Shown: in pieces, positions 20,636 through 30,637 of the stretch | How positions within the stretch are numbered: the stretch's first letter is position 1 | Layout of the letters: each line of letters opens with the position of its first letter | NCBI RefSeq assembly: GCF_026107515.2 | Contig: NZ_JAPCHW010000003.1 | Coordinates: 1 to 64,000, forward strand | From: Glutamicibacter sp. MNS18 | Lineage (GTDB): Bacteria; Actinomycetota; Actinomycetes; Actinomycetales; Micrococcaceae | Length of the DNA: 64,000 nucleotides | Direction: 5' to 3' | Translations under genes and position numbers: made by a program | The notes under the pieces: model-generated | The model's input: only the letters and a program-made list of their open reading frames with translations | Database searches by the model: none | What the model was told of the DNA's origin: nothing

Positions 20636-21451
20636 ATGACCATTTCGCAAAATGGAAAGTTCGTCCGCCAGCCGCTGATTGCCGGTAACTGGAAGATGAA
20701 CATGGACCACATCCAGGGCATCACCCTGGTGCAGAAACTGGCGTGGACCCTGAAGGACAACCAGCATGACTACGATCGTGCCGAGGTTGCCGTCTTCCCG
20801 CCGTTCACCGATATCCGTGGGGTGCAGACGCTGACCCTGGGGGACAAGCTGGACATCGTCTACGGTGCCCAGGACCTGTCCGCCCAGGACTCGGGAGCAT
20901 ACACCGGCGAGATCTCCGGACAGTTCCTGGCCAAGCTGGGTTGCAGCTACGTGTTGGTCGGGCACTCCGAACGCCGTGAATACCACAACGAGACCGACGC
21001 GGTGGTGGCCGGCAAGCTGGCCGCCGCCTACCGTCACGGGCTCACTCCGGTGTTGTGCATTGGCGAGGGCCTGGAGAAGCGCCAGGCAGGCGAGCATGTG
21101 GCCTATACCCTGGAGCAGCTGGATGGGTCGCTGGACGGCATCACCGCCGACCAGGCGACAACCCTGGTCATCGCCTACGAACCGGTGTGGGCCATCGGCA
21201 CGGGTGAGGTGGCCGGTCCCGCCGATGCGCAGGAAATGTGCGCCGCGATCCGTGCGGCCCTGGCCGAGCGTTACGGCACCGAGGTCTCCGAATCGATTCG
21301 ACTGCTCTACGGTGGTAGCGTGAAAGCTGCAAATGCGGCAGCCATCATGCGTGAACGCGATGTGGACGGAGTCCTGGTCGGGGGTGCGAGCCTGGAGGCT
21401 GAAGAGTTTGCTAATATTGTTAGGTTCGAGCATCACCTCGTGACCGACTGA
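20636..21451 (+). CDS. tpiA: Triosephosphate isomerase
   Basis: The 271-residue isomerase interconverts dihydroxyacetone phosphate and glyceraldehyde 3-phosphate. Visible catalytic parts are the Lys of GNWKMN, the His of VGHSERR, the Glu of [10 protein letters not shown] (start of the mobile loop) and the phosphate-binding YGGSVK. It begins three bases after pgk and is followed by secG after 23 bases. Confidence 0.97.
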   Translation: MTISQNGKFVRQPLIAGNWKMNMDHIQGITLVQKLAWTLKDNQHDYDRAEVAVFPPFTDIRGVQTLTLGDKLDIVYGAQDLSAQDSGAYTGEISGQFLAKLGCSYVLVGHSERREYHNETDAVVAGKLAAAYRHGLTPVLCIGEGLEKRQAGEHVAYTLEQLDGSLDGITADQATTLVIAYEPVWAIGTGEVAGPADAQEMCAAIRAALAERYGTEVSESIRLLYGGSVKAANAAAIMRERDVDGVLVGGASLEAEEFANIVRFEHHLVTD

Positions 21452-21474
21452 ATCCTAGATAAGGAACCGACGTA

Positions 21475-21726
21475 GTGGATATCATCCAGATTGTTCTGCA
21501 GGTACTGCTGGGCATTACCAGTGTCCTGTTGACCATGTTGATCCTGCTGCACAAGGGACGCGGTGGCGGTATGTCGGATATGTTCGGTGGCGGTGTGACC
21601 TCGTCATTGGGTTCCTCCGGCGTAGCCGAACGTAACCTGAATCGCGTCACTATCGTGCTGGGCCTGACTTGGGCTGCGGTGATCATCGGATTGGCGTTGA
21701 TCATGCGTTTCAGCATCGAATCCTAG
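21475..21726 (+). CDS. secG: Preprotein translocase subunit SecG
   Basis: The 83-residue protein has two membrane segments (about 4-24 and 55-76) separated by a glycine-rich loop with GRGGGMSDMFGGG, the pattern of SecG. It is the accessory subunit of the SecYEG channel. The GTG start at 21475 has AAGGA upstream. Its place directly after tpiA is common in Gram-positive bacteria. A strong terminator follows. Confidence 0.93.
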   Translation: MDIIQIVLQVLLGITSVLLTMLILLHKGRGGGMSDMFGGGVTSSLGSSGVAERNLNRVTIVLGLTWAAVIIGLALIMRFSIES

Positions 21727-21742
21727 GCACAGAGGACTTGTA

Positions 21743-21786
21743 AGAGCATCGGGGGCTTCCGGAGTGGAAGCCCCCGATGCTCTTTA
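21743..21786 (+). terminator. Rho-independent terminator of the gap operon
   Basis: A perfect 18-bp stem (21743-21760 with 21766-21783) with a five-base loop lies 17 bases after secG and is followed by a short T-run. It ends the gap-pgk-tpiA-secG transcript. Confidence 0.85.
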
Positions 21787-21937
21787 ACCGCAGGTGCGTG
21801 GCCATCGGAAGGTGATTCGGGGGCGTGCCAGCATTCCCACCGGTGGCGGCATCCGGCAGGCGGGGTGTCCCGAAGGGAAATCCCCGTCGCGCATGGTCGA
21901 TTCCCGTGCCCCGGGTGGCGCGGGAATCGGGTCGAAC

Positions 21938-22132
21938 CTAGCTCGAATCGGTCGGGTGATGGTGTCGCGGCTTGGTTCTTGGTGGTCTGCCGGCCAGCAT
22001 CCGCGCATAAAATGACGGTGCCATGGCGGCCAACAGGCAAAAGACGCCGAATCCGGTTCGGCCTGCGAGCAAACTGAAAATACCTATCACCGCGATGGAT
22101 CCCTGGAGCAGCATCATTGTTTTCGGGTTCAT
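21938..22132 (-). CDS. Small membrane protein, function unknown
   Basis: This 64-residue protein has two hydrophobic segments (about 5-22 and 26-42) joined by a GRTGFGV turn, then a basic tail. ATG at 22132 is preferred to the longer frame from 22171 because AGGGGGTG precedes it. It resembles the protein at 22244-22429 in length, topology and the shared LL-x-GRT-x-x-GV motif, so the two look like tandem duplicates. No function can be assigned. Confidence 0.55.
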   Translation of the reverse strand: MNPKTMMLLQGSIAVIGIFSLLAGRTGFGVFCLLAAMAPSFYARMLAGRPPRTKPRHHHPTDSS

Positions 22133-22243
22133 CTGCGATACACCCCCTGGTGCCCTATATGGTCTTTCCACGTTACCGGAGAAACGCCGCCCAAGACAGC
22201 ATCGGGCGCAATTAGCAGGAAGAGGTGGGGGTTGGCCTGTTGG

Positions 22244-22429
22244 CTACGGGGTTCCGGATGGGGTTTGTGGTGAAGGATCATCCATCGGGTGCACGAGCCT
22301 CCGTGCCAGCGGCACGAGGATTCCGATCAGCAGGAACAGCACACCGAGTTCGGTACGCCCACTGAGCAGGCAGAAGATCGCCATCAGACCGATCAGGAGC
22401 TTGAACCACTGGGTGGAAATGGTGTCCAT
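22244..22429 (-). CDS. Small membrane protein, paralogue of the downstream one
   Basis: This 61-residue protein has two membrane segments around an SGRTELGV turn and a polar, Pro-rich tail. It lies just upstream, in the same orientation, of the similar 64-residue protein, and AAGGACGAGAAGG precedes its ATG. Small two-helix proteins of this type are often found near core actinobacterial operons without known function. Confidence 0.5.
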   Translation of the reverse strand: MDTISTQWFKLLIGLMAIFCLLSGRTELGVLFLLIGILVPLARRLVHPMDDPSPQTPSGTP

Positions 22430-22567
22430 GCCTTCTCGTCCTTCGTCGTACCCGATGTTCTGCCCCCAGCATAGGATGTTGCGCGGTAACGATCAGCGGA
22501 TTCCCCAGGGAATACGGGTTAACCCCACAAGCATTGCTGTCGGCCAATCCGGTGCCCCGGGACGCGG

Positions 22568-22612
22568 CAGACCCCGGCCGGCGTTCCCATCGGGAACGCT
22601 GACCGGGGTCTG
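22568..22612 (-). terminator. Terminator of the pentose phosphate operon
   Basis: A 21-bp inverted repeat with two mismatches (22568-22588 with 22592-22612) lies 16 bases after the pgl stop on the minus strand. Confidence 0.7.
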
Positions 22613-22627
22613 GGCAAGCCTGGAGGG

Positions 22628-23368
22628 CTACAGCAGGGCGGCGGCCGCACGGTCGACCAGCCAGCGGGTGGCGTCGGTACCCTTCACGGCACTGGCCGGC
22701 ACCGCCCGCTCATCAACCCGGTGCTGGGCTGCGGCGAGGGCCGGGGCCTTTTCGCCCCCGGCGACCAGCAGCCACACCTCACGCGCGGTATTGATGGTTC
22801 CCATGGTCAGCGATACCCGGTCGGCCGGAGGCTTGGGCGAGTCGTGTACCGCGATGGCACCCAGCTCATCGGAACGGGTGTGGTTCGGGAAGAGCGAGGC
22901 CACATGCGAGTCCGGGCCCATGCCCAGCATCAGCACGTCGAAGGCAGGGCTGGCTGCCCCGGTGGGGGCCTCCTCGCGCAACAGGGCACGGTAGGCGTCC
23001 GCCGCGTCCTGCGCGCTGGGGTACTCATCGGTGGACCCCATCTCATGAACGTTGTCGCGGTCCAGACCCAACGCGTCCAACTCGGCGAACAGCACTTCGG
23101 CCTGTCCGGCGTTCCGGTCGGCGGAGCCGCGGGCGACAAATCGCTCGTCACCGAACCAGAAGTGGACCAGCGACCAGTCCACCGACTTGCGGGCCGGATT
23201 GACCGCCACGGCGGCCAGTGCCGCAATCCCCAGGCTGCCGCCGGTAAGCACCACATGGGCCACCCCGCGGGTGGAGATGGCATCCAGGACCGAGGTGATC
23301 AGCCGGGCGGCCACCGCATGGGCGGTGGCTTCCATGTCCTGGTGGATGACGATCTGTCTAGCGATCAC
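22628..23368 (-). CDS. pgl: 6-phosphogluconolactonase
   Basis: The 246-residue protein of the NagB/RpiA fold (SOL/DevB type) hydrolyses 6-phosphogluconolactone, the product of Zwf. The N-terminal region has LTGGSLGIA, followed by the conserved FWFGDERFV and MGPDSHVASLFPNH motifs. It is the last gene of the minus-strand tkt-tal-pgi-zwf-opcA-pgl operon and overlaps opcA by 11 bases. A strong hairpin follows the stop. Confidence 0.93.
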   Translation of the reverse strand: MIARQIVIHQDMEATAHAVAARLITSVLDAISTRGVAHVVLTGGSLGIAALAAVAVNPARKSVDWSLVHFWFGDERFVARGSADRNAGQAEVLFAELDALGLDRDNVHEMGSTDEYPSAQDAADAYRALLREEAPTGAASPAFDVLMLGMGPDSHVASLFPNHTRSDELGAIAVHDSPKPPADRVSLTMGTINTAREVWLLVAGGEKAPALAAAQHRVDERAVPASAVKGTDATRWLVDRAAAALL

Positions 23369-24299
23369 TGGGCTCGATACTCCTCAGGTTGGTTAGGTGC
23401 AATCCTCGGGTGACAACTTCACCGAAGACATCGTCGGCATCCAGCCGGCGCATTTCCTCGGCCAGGCAGTCCGCGTTCGGGCGGCGGGGCAGGGAGATCC
23501 GCTGCGGGGCGCTGCCCGGCAGGTACAGGTGGGCGACCTCACCCGAGGGCCGGGAGAGTTCCACATCCCCGTCGACCCGGGCCAGACGCACACTGGACAG
23601 GCCCCCGGTGGACTTGTCGGCCGCGATGGTCACCGGTACCTCAAGGCACATGGTCAGCCAGGCGGCCAGCAGCGTGGTCGAGGGGGAGTTGGCAGAGCCC
23701 TTGACGGTGATGTTCTTCAGGCCCTTGGTGCCGATCAGGTCGATGATGCTGGCCAGCTGGGCGCGCCACAAGGTGATACGGGTCCAGGCCAGGTCCGAAT
23801 CCCCGGCCTGGTAGGTCTTCGAGCGTTGGAAGAGCGCCGCCGACGGATCGGGGTCCTCGGCCGAATCGGTGATCCGGCGGTGGGCGAGCTTGCCCAGCGG
23901 AGTCCTGGCCGGATCCTCGGGAACCCCGTGCGGCCACCAGGCCACAATGGGGGCGTCGGGCAGCAGCAACGCCGAGATCAACGCCTCATCGGCCAGCATA
24001 TTCGGGCCGCGCGTGCGCATCACGATGACCTCGGAGGCCCCGGCATCACCACCGACGCGGATCTGCACATCCAGCCGGTTCCCGCCGCTCACCGGGCCGC
24101 GCACCACCACGATCACCCGGCAGGGGTGTTCACGACTGGCCAGGTCCGCGGCGTCGATGGCCTTCTCGGCGAAGCCCTCGCGGGTGATGACCACCAAGGT
24201 CAGTACCCGCGACAGGGCCGAGGCCCCGTGGGTGCGTCGGGCCGAAATCAGCTTCTTGGCCACCTGGCTGGTGGTGGTATTGGGAAGATCGATCATCAT
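23358..24299 (-). CDS. opcA: Glucose-6-phosphate dehydrogenase assembly protein OpcA
   Basis: OpcA is needed for full activity of Zwf in actinobacteria and cyanobacteria. The protein of about 313 residues starts with MIDLPNTTTSQVAKKL, very like known actinobacterial OpcA N-termini, and contains ASREHPCRVIVVV and WWPHGVPEDP. ATG at 24299 gives an ATGA overlap with the zwf stop, so it is favoured over ATG at 24311; the next ATG at 24296 is also possible. It lies directly between zwf and pgl. Confidence 0.93.
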   Translation of the reverse strand: MMIDLPNTTTSQVAKKLISARRTHGASALSRVLTLVVITREGFAEKAIDAADLASREHPCRVIVVVRGPVSGGNRLDVQIRVGGDAGASEVIVMRTRGPNMLADEALISALLLPDAPIVAWWPHGVPEDPARTPLGKLAHRRITDSAEDPDPSAALFQRSKTYQAGDSDLAWTRITLWRAQLASIIDLIGTKGLKNITVKGSANSPSTTLLAAWLTMCLEVPVTIAADKSTGGLSSVRLARVDGDVELSRPSGEVAHLYLPGSAPQRISLPRRPNADCLAEEMRRLDADDVFGEVVTRGLHLTNLRSIEPSDR

Positions 24300-25816
24300 G
24301 GGCGGCGCCATGTCCTTCCGTCTCGGGCCATCAGCTCGTCGCTTCCGGCTGGACCCCAGGAACCGGGGTGGTACGGTTCGGGCTGTGCTTCCAACCCGGC
24401 CCAGTACTCCTCGAACGGATCCAGGATCCGCCAGGATTGCTCGACCTCCTCGTGCCGGGGGAACAACGGCGGTTCGCCGAGCAGCACGTCGAGGATCAGG
24501 CGTTCGTAGGCTTCGGGGGAAGACTCAGTGAAGGCATTTCCATAGCCGAAGTCCATGGTCACGTCGCGGATCTCCATCTGGGTGCCGGGCACCTTGGAGG
24601 AGAAGCGGATGGTGGCCCCCTCATCGGGTTGCACGCGGATCACGATGGCGTTCTGCCCGAATTCGTCGTCCTTGTGGTCGGTGAACAGCAGATTGGGGGC
24701 GCGTTTGAAAACCACCGCGATCTCCGTGACACGGCGTCCCAGGCGTTTGCCTGCCCGCAGGTAGAACGGGACCCCATCCCAGCGTCGGGTGTTGATGTTC
24801 AGCCGGATGGCGGCATAGGTTTCGGTTTTGGACTCGGGGTTGAACCCCTCCTCGTCCAGGAAACCGACGACTTCCTCGCCGCCCTGCCAACCGGAGGTGT
24901 ACTGGCCGCGCGCGCTGGCCGCTCCCAGGTCCCCGGGCAGGCTGACCGCGGTCAGCACCTTTTCCTTTTCGGCGCGCAGGTGGTCGGCGTCGAAGGAAAT
25001 CGGCTCCTCCATGGCGGTCAGGGCCAGCAGCTGCAACAGGTGGTTCTGGATGACGTCGCGCGCCGCGCCCACCCCGTCGTAGTAACTGGCCCGTCCGCCG
25101 ATGCCGATATCCTCGGCCATGGTGATCTGCACATGATCGACGTACTTGTTGTTCCACAACGGTTCGAACAGCTGGTTGCCGAAACGCAGAGCCAGCAGGT
25201 TCTGCACGGTTTCCTTGCCCAGGTAGTGGTCGATCCGGAACACCGCGTCCGGCGGGAAGACCGATTCGACGATTTCGTTCAGTTCGCGGGCACTGGCCAA
25301 ATCATGGCCGAAGGGCTTTTCGATCACCACCCGCTCCCAGCCGGGGTTGGCCTCGTTGGCCAGGTGGTGTTCGGAGAGCTTCTGGCAGACCACATCGAAC
25401 CAGCTCGGCGGGATGGAGAGGTAGAAGGCGTGGTTGCGTCCGGTGTTTCGGGTGCGGGCCAGCTCATCCAGGGTCGTCGAGAGCTGCTCGTAGGCCCCGT
25501 CGTCGTCAAAGGCACCGGAAATGAACCGCATCCCGCTGGCCAGTTGTTCGAACACCGTCTCGTTGAAGGCGGTGCGCGCGCTGGCCAGGATCCATTCGCG
25601 GGCCTGGTCCGCGAAATCCTGGGCCGACCAGTCACGCCGGCCGAAGCCGACAATGGCGAAGTTGGGTGGTAACAGTCCGCGGTTGGCCAGGTCGTAGACC
25701 GCCGGCATCAATTTCTTGCGGGCGAGGTCGCCGGTGATCCCGAAGAACACCAGCGCGCCCGGACCGGCGATGCGGTTAAGCCGCCGGTCGCGGACGTCGC
25801 GTAGTGGATTGCTCAT
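24296..25816 (-). CDS. zwf: Glucose-6-phosphate 1-dehydrogenase
   Basis: The 506-residue enzyme starts the oxidative pentose phosphate pathway, making NADPH. The nucleotide-binding FGITGDLARKKLMP and the substrate/catalytic motif RIDHYLGKETVQN are intact, and length is normal. It starts six bases after pgi and is translationally coupled to opcA through ATGA. Confidence 0.97.
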   Translation of the reverse strand: MSNPLRDVRDRRLNRIAGPGALVFFGITGDLARKKLMPAVYDLANRGLLPPNFAIVGFGRRDWSAQDFADQAREWILASARTAFNETVFEQLASGMRFISGAFDDDGAYEQLSTTLDELARTRNTGRNHAFYLSIPPSWFDVVCQKLSEHHLANEANPGWERVVIEKPFGHDLASARELNEIVESVFPPDAVFRIDHYLGKETVQNLLALRFGNQLFEPLWNNKYVDHVQITMAEDIGIGGRASYYDGVGAARDVIQNHLLQLLALTAMEEPISFDADHLRAEKEKVLTAVSLPGDLGAASARGQYTSGWQGGEEVVGFLDEEGFNPESKTETYAAIRLNINTRRWDGVPFYLRAGKRLGRRVTEIAVVFKRAPNLLFTDHKDDEFGQNAIVIRVQPDEGATIRFSSKVPGTQMEIRDVTMDFGYGNAFTESSPEAYERLILDVLLGEPPLFPRHEEVEQSWRILDPFEEYWAGLEAQPEPYHPGSWGPAGSDELMARDGRTWRRP

Positions 25817-25822
25817 GTGTTC

Positions 25823-27397
25823 CTAGCTCACTGCCTCGATCAGCTGGCGGATTCCTGCTGCCCGGTCGGTCAGATGCAAACGCAGCAGCGGACGGCCATG
25901 TTCGGCATCGGTCAGCACCTTGGCATCTCCCGAGGCCTGGGCGGCAATCAACCCGGCGAATCCGAAGTTCTGGCCGGGGATCCGCACATCAGCCTGGCTG
26001 TCGCCGGTAATCTGCAGGTAGACGCCCTGGCGGGGTCCGCCCTTGTGGTACTGGCCGGTGGAGTGCAGGAAGCGCGGACCCCAGCCGAAGGTGACCGGGC
26101 GACCGGTCATCGTCGCCAACAGGTCGCGCAACGCCTCCAGGTCCTTGTCCCCGTCGCGGTCCAGGTAGGCCTGGATCGCCAGGTAGCCGTCCGCCGGCAG
26201 CTGTGAAGCCAGCGACCGGATTGCCTCCACCACCGTGGTGCCGTGCGCACCGTGGATCTGCACGGAGCCGTCCACGGCATCGGCCGCGCCGGCCGGCGGT
26301 GCATCCAGCAACGAGCGGGCCGCGGTCTTGGCCGCTTCCACATCGGGCTGGTCGAACGGGTTGACCTCCAGCAGGTAGCCGGCCACCGCGGTGGCGTACT
26401 CGAAGATCAGGAAGGCGGCGCCCAGCGGTGCGGAGAAATGGATGGCGGTGGCATCCTCGTCCACCTCCTGCGGCAGTTCCCCGTAGAGGTAGAGCGGCAG
26501 GATATCGGATGCCGGTTGCTTCAGCTCCGGGGCACCGGGATGCGCCACGACCGGCAGCACCCCCTTGCCGAGCTTTCCGGTGGATTCGGCGATCAGCTGT
26601 TCGGCCCAATCGCCGAATCCGGCCACCGTGTCACCGAGGGCTGCGAAGACCAGCTTGTCCCGGCCCTCGGTGACCATTGCGGCCCCCAGATGCAAGGCCA
26701 GGTTGTCTTCGTCATTTTCGCCCAGCAGGTCGGCAACCAGGCCGGCCTCCTCCAACAACACGTCGATGTCCGCGCCGGCCAGGCCCGAGGGCACCAGTCC
26801 GAAGGCGGTCAGTGCCGAGTATCGGCCGCCCACATTGGGATCGGCGGTGAAGACCGCGCGCACCCCCGCGCGGTCATCCAGCGGCGAACCGGGATCGGTC
26901 ACCAGTACCAGCCGGGTGGCAGGGTCGATGCCGGCGGCCTCGAAGGCCGCGGTGAAGGCGCGGCGCTGCGAGTCGGTTTCCACGGTGGAACCGGATTTGG
27001 AAGCCACCACCACGACGGTGTGTTCCAAGTCCTCGGCCAGGATGCCGGAAACCATCTGCGGATCGGTGGTATCGCAGACCACCAGATCCACCCCGTCGTG
27101 GGCGGTGATCACCTCGGGAGCCAGCGAGGAACCTCCCATGCCGCACAGCACAATTCGGGTCAGGCCCTCCTGGACCAGCTCGTCACGCAGGTTCAGGATC
27201 GCCGGGACCAGCTCCTCGGCGGTGTCGAAGGGGTTGGTCCAGCCCAGCCGGATCGAGGCCTCGGGCTGCGCCTCGGGACCCCACAGGCTCGAATCCCGGG
27301 CAGCGATGCGGCTGCCCACCTGATGGTGCAGCAGCTGCGGCAGGTACTGTTCGACCGCGGCCAGGGCGGCCCCGGAGGTCACCAGGCCCAGTTCCAT
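25823..27397 (-). CDS. pgi: Glucose-6-phosphate isomerase
   Basis: The 524-residue sugar isomerase interconverts glucose 6-phosphate and fructose 6-phosphate. SIS-domain features are visible: GMGGSSLAPEV, SKSGSTVET and the later GRYSALTAFGLVP. It belongs to the shorter pgi type that is linked to tal in Micrococcales. It starts immediately after the tal stop with no gap and precedes zwf by six bases. Confidence 0.93.
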   Translation of the reverse strand: MELGLVTSGAALAAVEQYLPQLLHHQVGSRIAARDSSLWGPEAQPEASIRLGWTNPFDTAEELVPAILNLRDELVQEGLTRIVLCGMGGSSLAPEVITAHDGVDLVVCDTTDPQMVSGILAEDLEHTVVVVASKSGSTVETDSQRRAFTAAFEAAGIDPATRLVLVTDPGSPLDDRAGVRAVFTADPNVGGRYSALTAFGLVPSGLAGADIDVLLEEAGLVADLLGENDEDNLALHLGAAMVTEGRDKLVFAALGDTVAGFGDWAEQLIAESTGKLGKGVLPVVAHPGAPELKQPASDILPLYLYGELPQEVDEDATAIHFSAPLGAAFLIFEYATAVAGYLLEVNPFDQPDVEAAKTAARSLLDAPPAGAADAVDGSVQIHGAHGTTVVEAIRSLASQLPADGYLAIQAYLDRDGDKDLEALRDLLATMTGRPVTFGWGPRFLHSTGQYHKGGPRQGVYLQITGDSQADVRIPGQNFGFAGLIAAQASGDAKVLTDAEHGRPLLRLHLTDRAAGIRQLIEAVS

Positions 27398-28501
27398 TTA
27401 CTTGGCCTCCTTGAGCGCCACGGCCATATCCTCAAGCAGTTCGTTCCAGGCGTCTTCGAACTTCTTGACACCCTCGACTTCCAGCAGCTCGACGATTTCG
27501 TTGTAGTCGATGCCCAGGGCCGCGAGCTTGTCCAGCACCCGGTTGGCCGCATCGTAGTTCCCGGCGATCGCGTTGCCGCGCACCTGGGCTTCGGCGGCGG
27601 TGGCATCCAGGGTCTTTTCCGGCATGGTGTTCACCGTCTGCGGGGCGACCAGCTCGGTGACATACAGGGTGGACGGGTACGCCGGATCCTTCACACCGGT
27701 GGAAGCCCAGAGCGGGCGCTGCACATTGGCGCCGGCCGCGGCCAGCACCTCGAAGCGCGCGGTGGCGAACTGTTCCTCGAAGACCTGGTAGGCCAGACGG
27801 GCATTGGCCACCCCGGCCTGGCCGCGGACCGCGGCGGCCGCGTCACTGCCGATGGCATCGAGCCGCTTGTCGATCTCGGTATCCACCCGGGAGACGAAGA
27901 AGGAGGCGACCGAGTGGATCCTGGACAGGTCCAGCCCGTTGCTCTGGGCCTTTTCCAGACCGATCAGGTACGCGTTGATGACCTCGCGGTAGCGTTCCAG
28001 CGAGAAGATCAGGGTGACGTTCACGCTGATGCCCGCGGCGATGGTCTCGGTGATCGCTTCCAGTCCGGCCTGCGTGGCGGGGATCTTGATCAGCACGTTC
28101 TCGCGGTCCACCCGCTCGTACAGGGCCTTGGCCTGCGCAATGGTCTGCGCGGTTTCGTGGGCCAGACGTGGGTCGACCTCGATCGAGACGCGGCCATCCA
28201 CCCCGTTGCTGGCCTCATAGACCCCACGGAACAGGTCGCAGGCCGCGGCCACATCGTCACTGGTGATCTCGGTGATCGCCGCTTCCACTGACTTGTCACG
28301 GTGCTCGGCGATGGCCGTGCCGTAGACCTCGGCGTTGGCCAGGGCGGCGGCGAAGATCGCCGGGTTGGTGGTGACTCCGGTGACGTTCTTCTCCGTGATC
28401 AGCTGGGCCAATGAACCGCTGGTGAGCCGTTCACGGGAGAGGTCGTCAAGCCAGATCGAGACACCGGCATCGGATAGCGCCTGGGTGTTGGGATTGCTCA
28501 T
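27398..28501 (-). CDS. tal: Transaldolase
   Basis: The 367-residue enzyme of the non-oxidative pentose phosphate pathway carries the Schiff-base lysine in VLIKIPAT, and the N-terminal SIWLDDLSR plus GVTTNPAIF are typical of bacterial transaldolases. It follows tkt by 15 bases and directly adjoins pgi. Confidence 0.96.
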   Translation of the reverse strand: MSNPNTQALSDAGVSIWLDDLSRERLTSGSLAQLITEKNVTGVTTNPAIFAAALANAEVYGTAIAEHRDKSVEAAITEITSDDVAAACDLFRGVYEASNGVDGRVSIEVDPRLAHETAQTIAQAKALYERVDRENVLIKIPATQAGLEAITETIAAGISVNVTLIFSLERYREVINAYLIGLEKAQSNGLDLSRIHSVASFFVSRVDTEIDKRLDAIGSDAAAAVRGQAGVANARLAYQVFEEQFATARFEVLAAAGANVQRPLWASTGVKDPAYPSTLYVTELVAPQTVNTMPEKTLDATAAEAQVRGNAIAGNYDAANRVLDKLAALGIDYNEIVELLEVEGVKKFEDAWNELLEDMAVALKEAK

Positions 28502-28516
28502 GGGTAACAGGTTTCC

Positions 28517-30619
28517 TTACTTCGCGACTTTGTGAGCGGCGGCGACAACGGCTTCGGTGGTGATCCCGAATTCGCTGTAGAGCTTCTTGTAATCGGCCGA
28601 GGCGCCGAAGTGGTCCAGCGAGATGATCTCGCCGGCCGCGCCGACGATCTCGCGCCAGCCCATGGCCACGCCGGCTTCCACCGAGACGCGTGCGGTGATC
28701 GCGGCCGGCAGCACCTCTTCGCGGTAGGCCGGGTCCTGCTTGGCGAACCACTCGTGGCTAGGCATCGAGACCACGCGGGCGGCGATGCCCTCGGCGGCCA
28801 GCTGTTCGCGGGCGGCCACGGCCAGTTCGACCTCGGAGCCGGTGGCGATGAGGATGACATCCGGGGTCACCTCGGCGCCTTCGCGCACGGCCTCGGCCAG
28901 GATGTAGGCGCCCTTCAGGGTTCCGGCGGCCGGACGGAAGCCCTCGGCGGTGCGGTCGTAGACCGGCAGGTTCTGCCGTGAGAGCACGATTCCGGCGGGG
29001 GTGTCCTTCAGCTGCAGGATGCCCTGCCAGGCGTAGGCCACCTCGTTGGCGTCACCGGGTCGGACCACGTCGAAGTTCGGGATGGCGCGCAGGCTGGCCA
29101 GCTGCTCCACCGGCTGGTGGGTCGGACCGTCCTCGCCCAGGCCGATCGAGTCGTGCGTCCACACGAAAATCGAGGGCACACCCATCAGCGCGGCCAGGCG
29201 GATGGCCGGACGCTGGTAGTCCGAGAAGATCAGGAAGGTGCCGTTGAAGGCGCGGGTGGGGGAAGCCAGCACGATGCCATTGGTGATCGACGCGGCGGCG
29301 TGCTCGCGGATACCGAAGTGCAGGACCCGGCCGTAGGGGTCGGCGCTCCAGCTGTCGGTGGAGCGCTCGACCGGGGCGAAGGACTTGGCGTTGGTGATCG
29401 TGGTGTTGTTCGAACCGGCCAGGTCGGCCGAACCACCCCAGAGTTCGGGAAGCACGTCGGCAATGGCGTTGATGACCTTGCCGGAGGCCGCACGGGTAGC
29501 CAGGGAGGTGCCGGCTTCGAAGACCGGGAGCTTCTCTTCCCAGCCCTCGGGCAGCTCGCCGGCCAGCAGGCGTTCAAGCAGGGCCGCTTCCTCGGGGTTG
29601 GCGGCGGACCAGTCGCGGAACCGCTGGTCCCAATCGGCGTGCAGGCTCGCGCCGCGGTCGGCGACCTGGCGCGCGTGGGCCAGGACCTCGTCGTCGATGT
29701 GGAAGTGGGCCTCGGTCTCGAAGCCCAGCGCCTGCTTCAGCCCGGCCACTTCCTCGGCACCCAGCTTCGAGCCGTGGATGCCACCGGTGTTGGCCTTGGT
29801 GGGTGATGGCCAGCCGATAATGGTGCGCAGCGAGATGATCGAGGGGCGGGTGCTCTCGGCCTTGGCGGCGCGGATCGCGGCGTCCAACTCGTTCAGGTCC
29901 TCGACGTAGTCACCGGTCTTGGTCCAGTCGACACGCTGGGTATGCCAACCGTAGGCCTCGTAGCGTTTGAGCACATCCTCGTTGAAGGCGATATCGGTAT
30001 CGTCCTCGATGGAGATCTGGTTGTCGTCGTAGATCACCACGAGGTTGCCCAGCTGCTGGTGGCCGGCCAGCGAGGAGGCCTCGGAGGTCACGCCTTCCTG
30101 CAGGTCGCCATCGGAAGCGATGACGTAGACGGTGTGGTCGAAGACGCTGGTTCCGGCCGGGGCCTGGGCGTCGAACAGTCCGCGCATGCGGCGCTGGGCG
30201 TAGGCGAAACCGACCGAGGAGGCCAGGCCCTGGCCCAGCGGGCCGGTGGTGATTTCCACGCCTGCGGTGTGACCGTACTCCGGGTGGCCCGGGGTCTTGG
30301 CATCCCAGGTACGCAGGGCTGCCAGGTCCTCCATTTCCAGGCCGTAGCCGGAGAGGAACAGCTGCAGGTACAGGGTCAGCGAGGTGTGTCCGGGAGACAG
30401 GACAAAGCGGTCGCGGCCGATCCAGTTCGGATCCTTCGGGTCATGGCGCAGGTGCTTCTGGAAGATCAGATACGCGGCCGGGGCCAAACTGATCGCGGTA
30501 CCGGGGTGGCCGTTGCCGACCTTCTCAACGGCATCGGCGGCCAGGACGCGGGCCGAGTCGATGGCCCTGCGGTCCAGTTCGGTAAGTGAAAATTCTTCAA
30601 CTAAGGATTCAGTCGCCAC
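28517..30619 (-). CDS. tkt: Transketolase
   Basis: This is the ThDP-dependent transketolase, 700 residues from the preferred start. Visible are GNGHPGTA, the ThDP motif with GDGDLQEG-type SDGDLQEG, and the C-terminal pyrimidine-binding [14 protein letters not shown]. The longest frame starts at ATG 30637, but that ATG lies inside a GGAAGGA ribosome binding site that is spaced nine bases from GTG at 30619, so GTG is favoured. It heads the operon tkt-tal-pgi-zwf-opcA-pgl and is divergent from ctaB. Confidence 0.95.
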   Translation of the reverse strand: MATESLVEEFSLTELDRRAIDSARVLAADAVEKVGNGHPGTAISLAPAAYLIFQKHLRHDPKDPNWIGRDRFVLSPGHTSLTLYLQLFLSGYGLEMEDLAALRTWDAKTPGHPEYGHTAGVEITTGPLGQGLASSVGFAYAQRRMRGLFDAQAPAGTSVFDHTVYVIASDGDLQEGVTSEASSLAGHQQLGNLVVIYDDNQISIEDDTDIAFNEDVLKRYEAYGWHTQRVDWTKTGDYVEDLNELDAAIRAAKAESTRPSIISLRTIIGWPSPTKANTGGIHGSKLGAEEVAGLKQALGFETEAHFHIDDEVLAHARQVADRGASLHADWDQRFRDWSAANPEEAALLERLLAGELPEGWEEKLPVFEAGTSLATRAASGKVINAIADVLPELWGGSADLAGSNNTTITNAKSFAPVERSTDSWSADPYGRVLHFGIREHAAASITNGIVLASPTRAFNGTFLIFSDYQRPAIRLAALMGVPSIFVWTHDSIGLGEDGPTHQPVEQLASLRAIPNFDVVRPGDANEVAYAWQGILQLKDTPAGIVLSRQNLPVYDRTAEGFRPAAGTLKGAYILAEAVREGAEVTPDVILIATGSEVELAVAAREQLAAEGIAARVVSMPSHEWFAKQDPAYREEVLPAAITARVSVEAGVAMGWREIVGAAGEIISLDHFGASADYKKLYSEFGITTEAVVAAAHKVAK

Positions 30620-30637
30620 TGCGGCGTTTCCTTCCAT

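Noticed and set aside
26243-28291. 682-codon plus-strand frame opposite pgi and tal
   Set aside because: Antisense shadow of two intact metabolic genes; no ribosome binding site.
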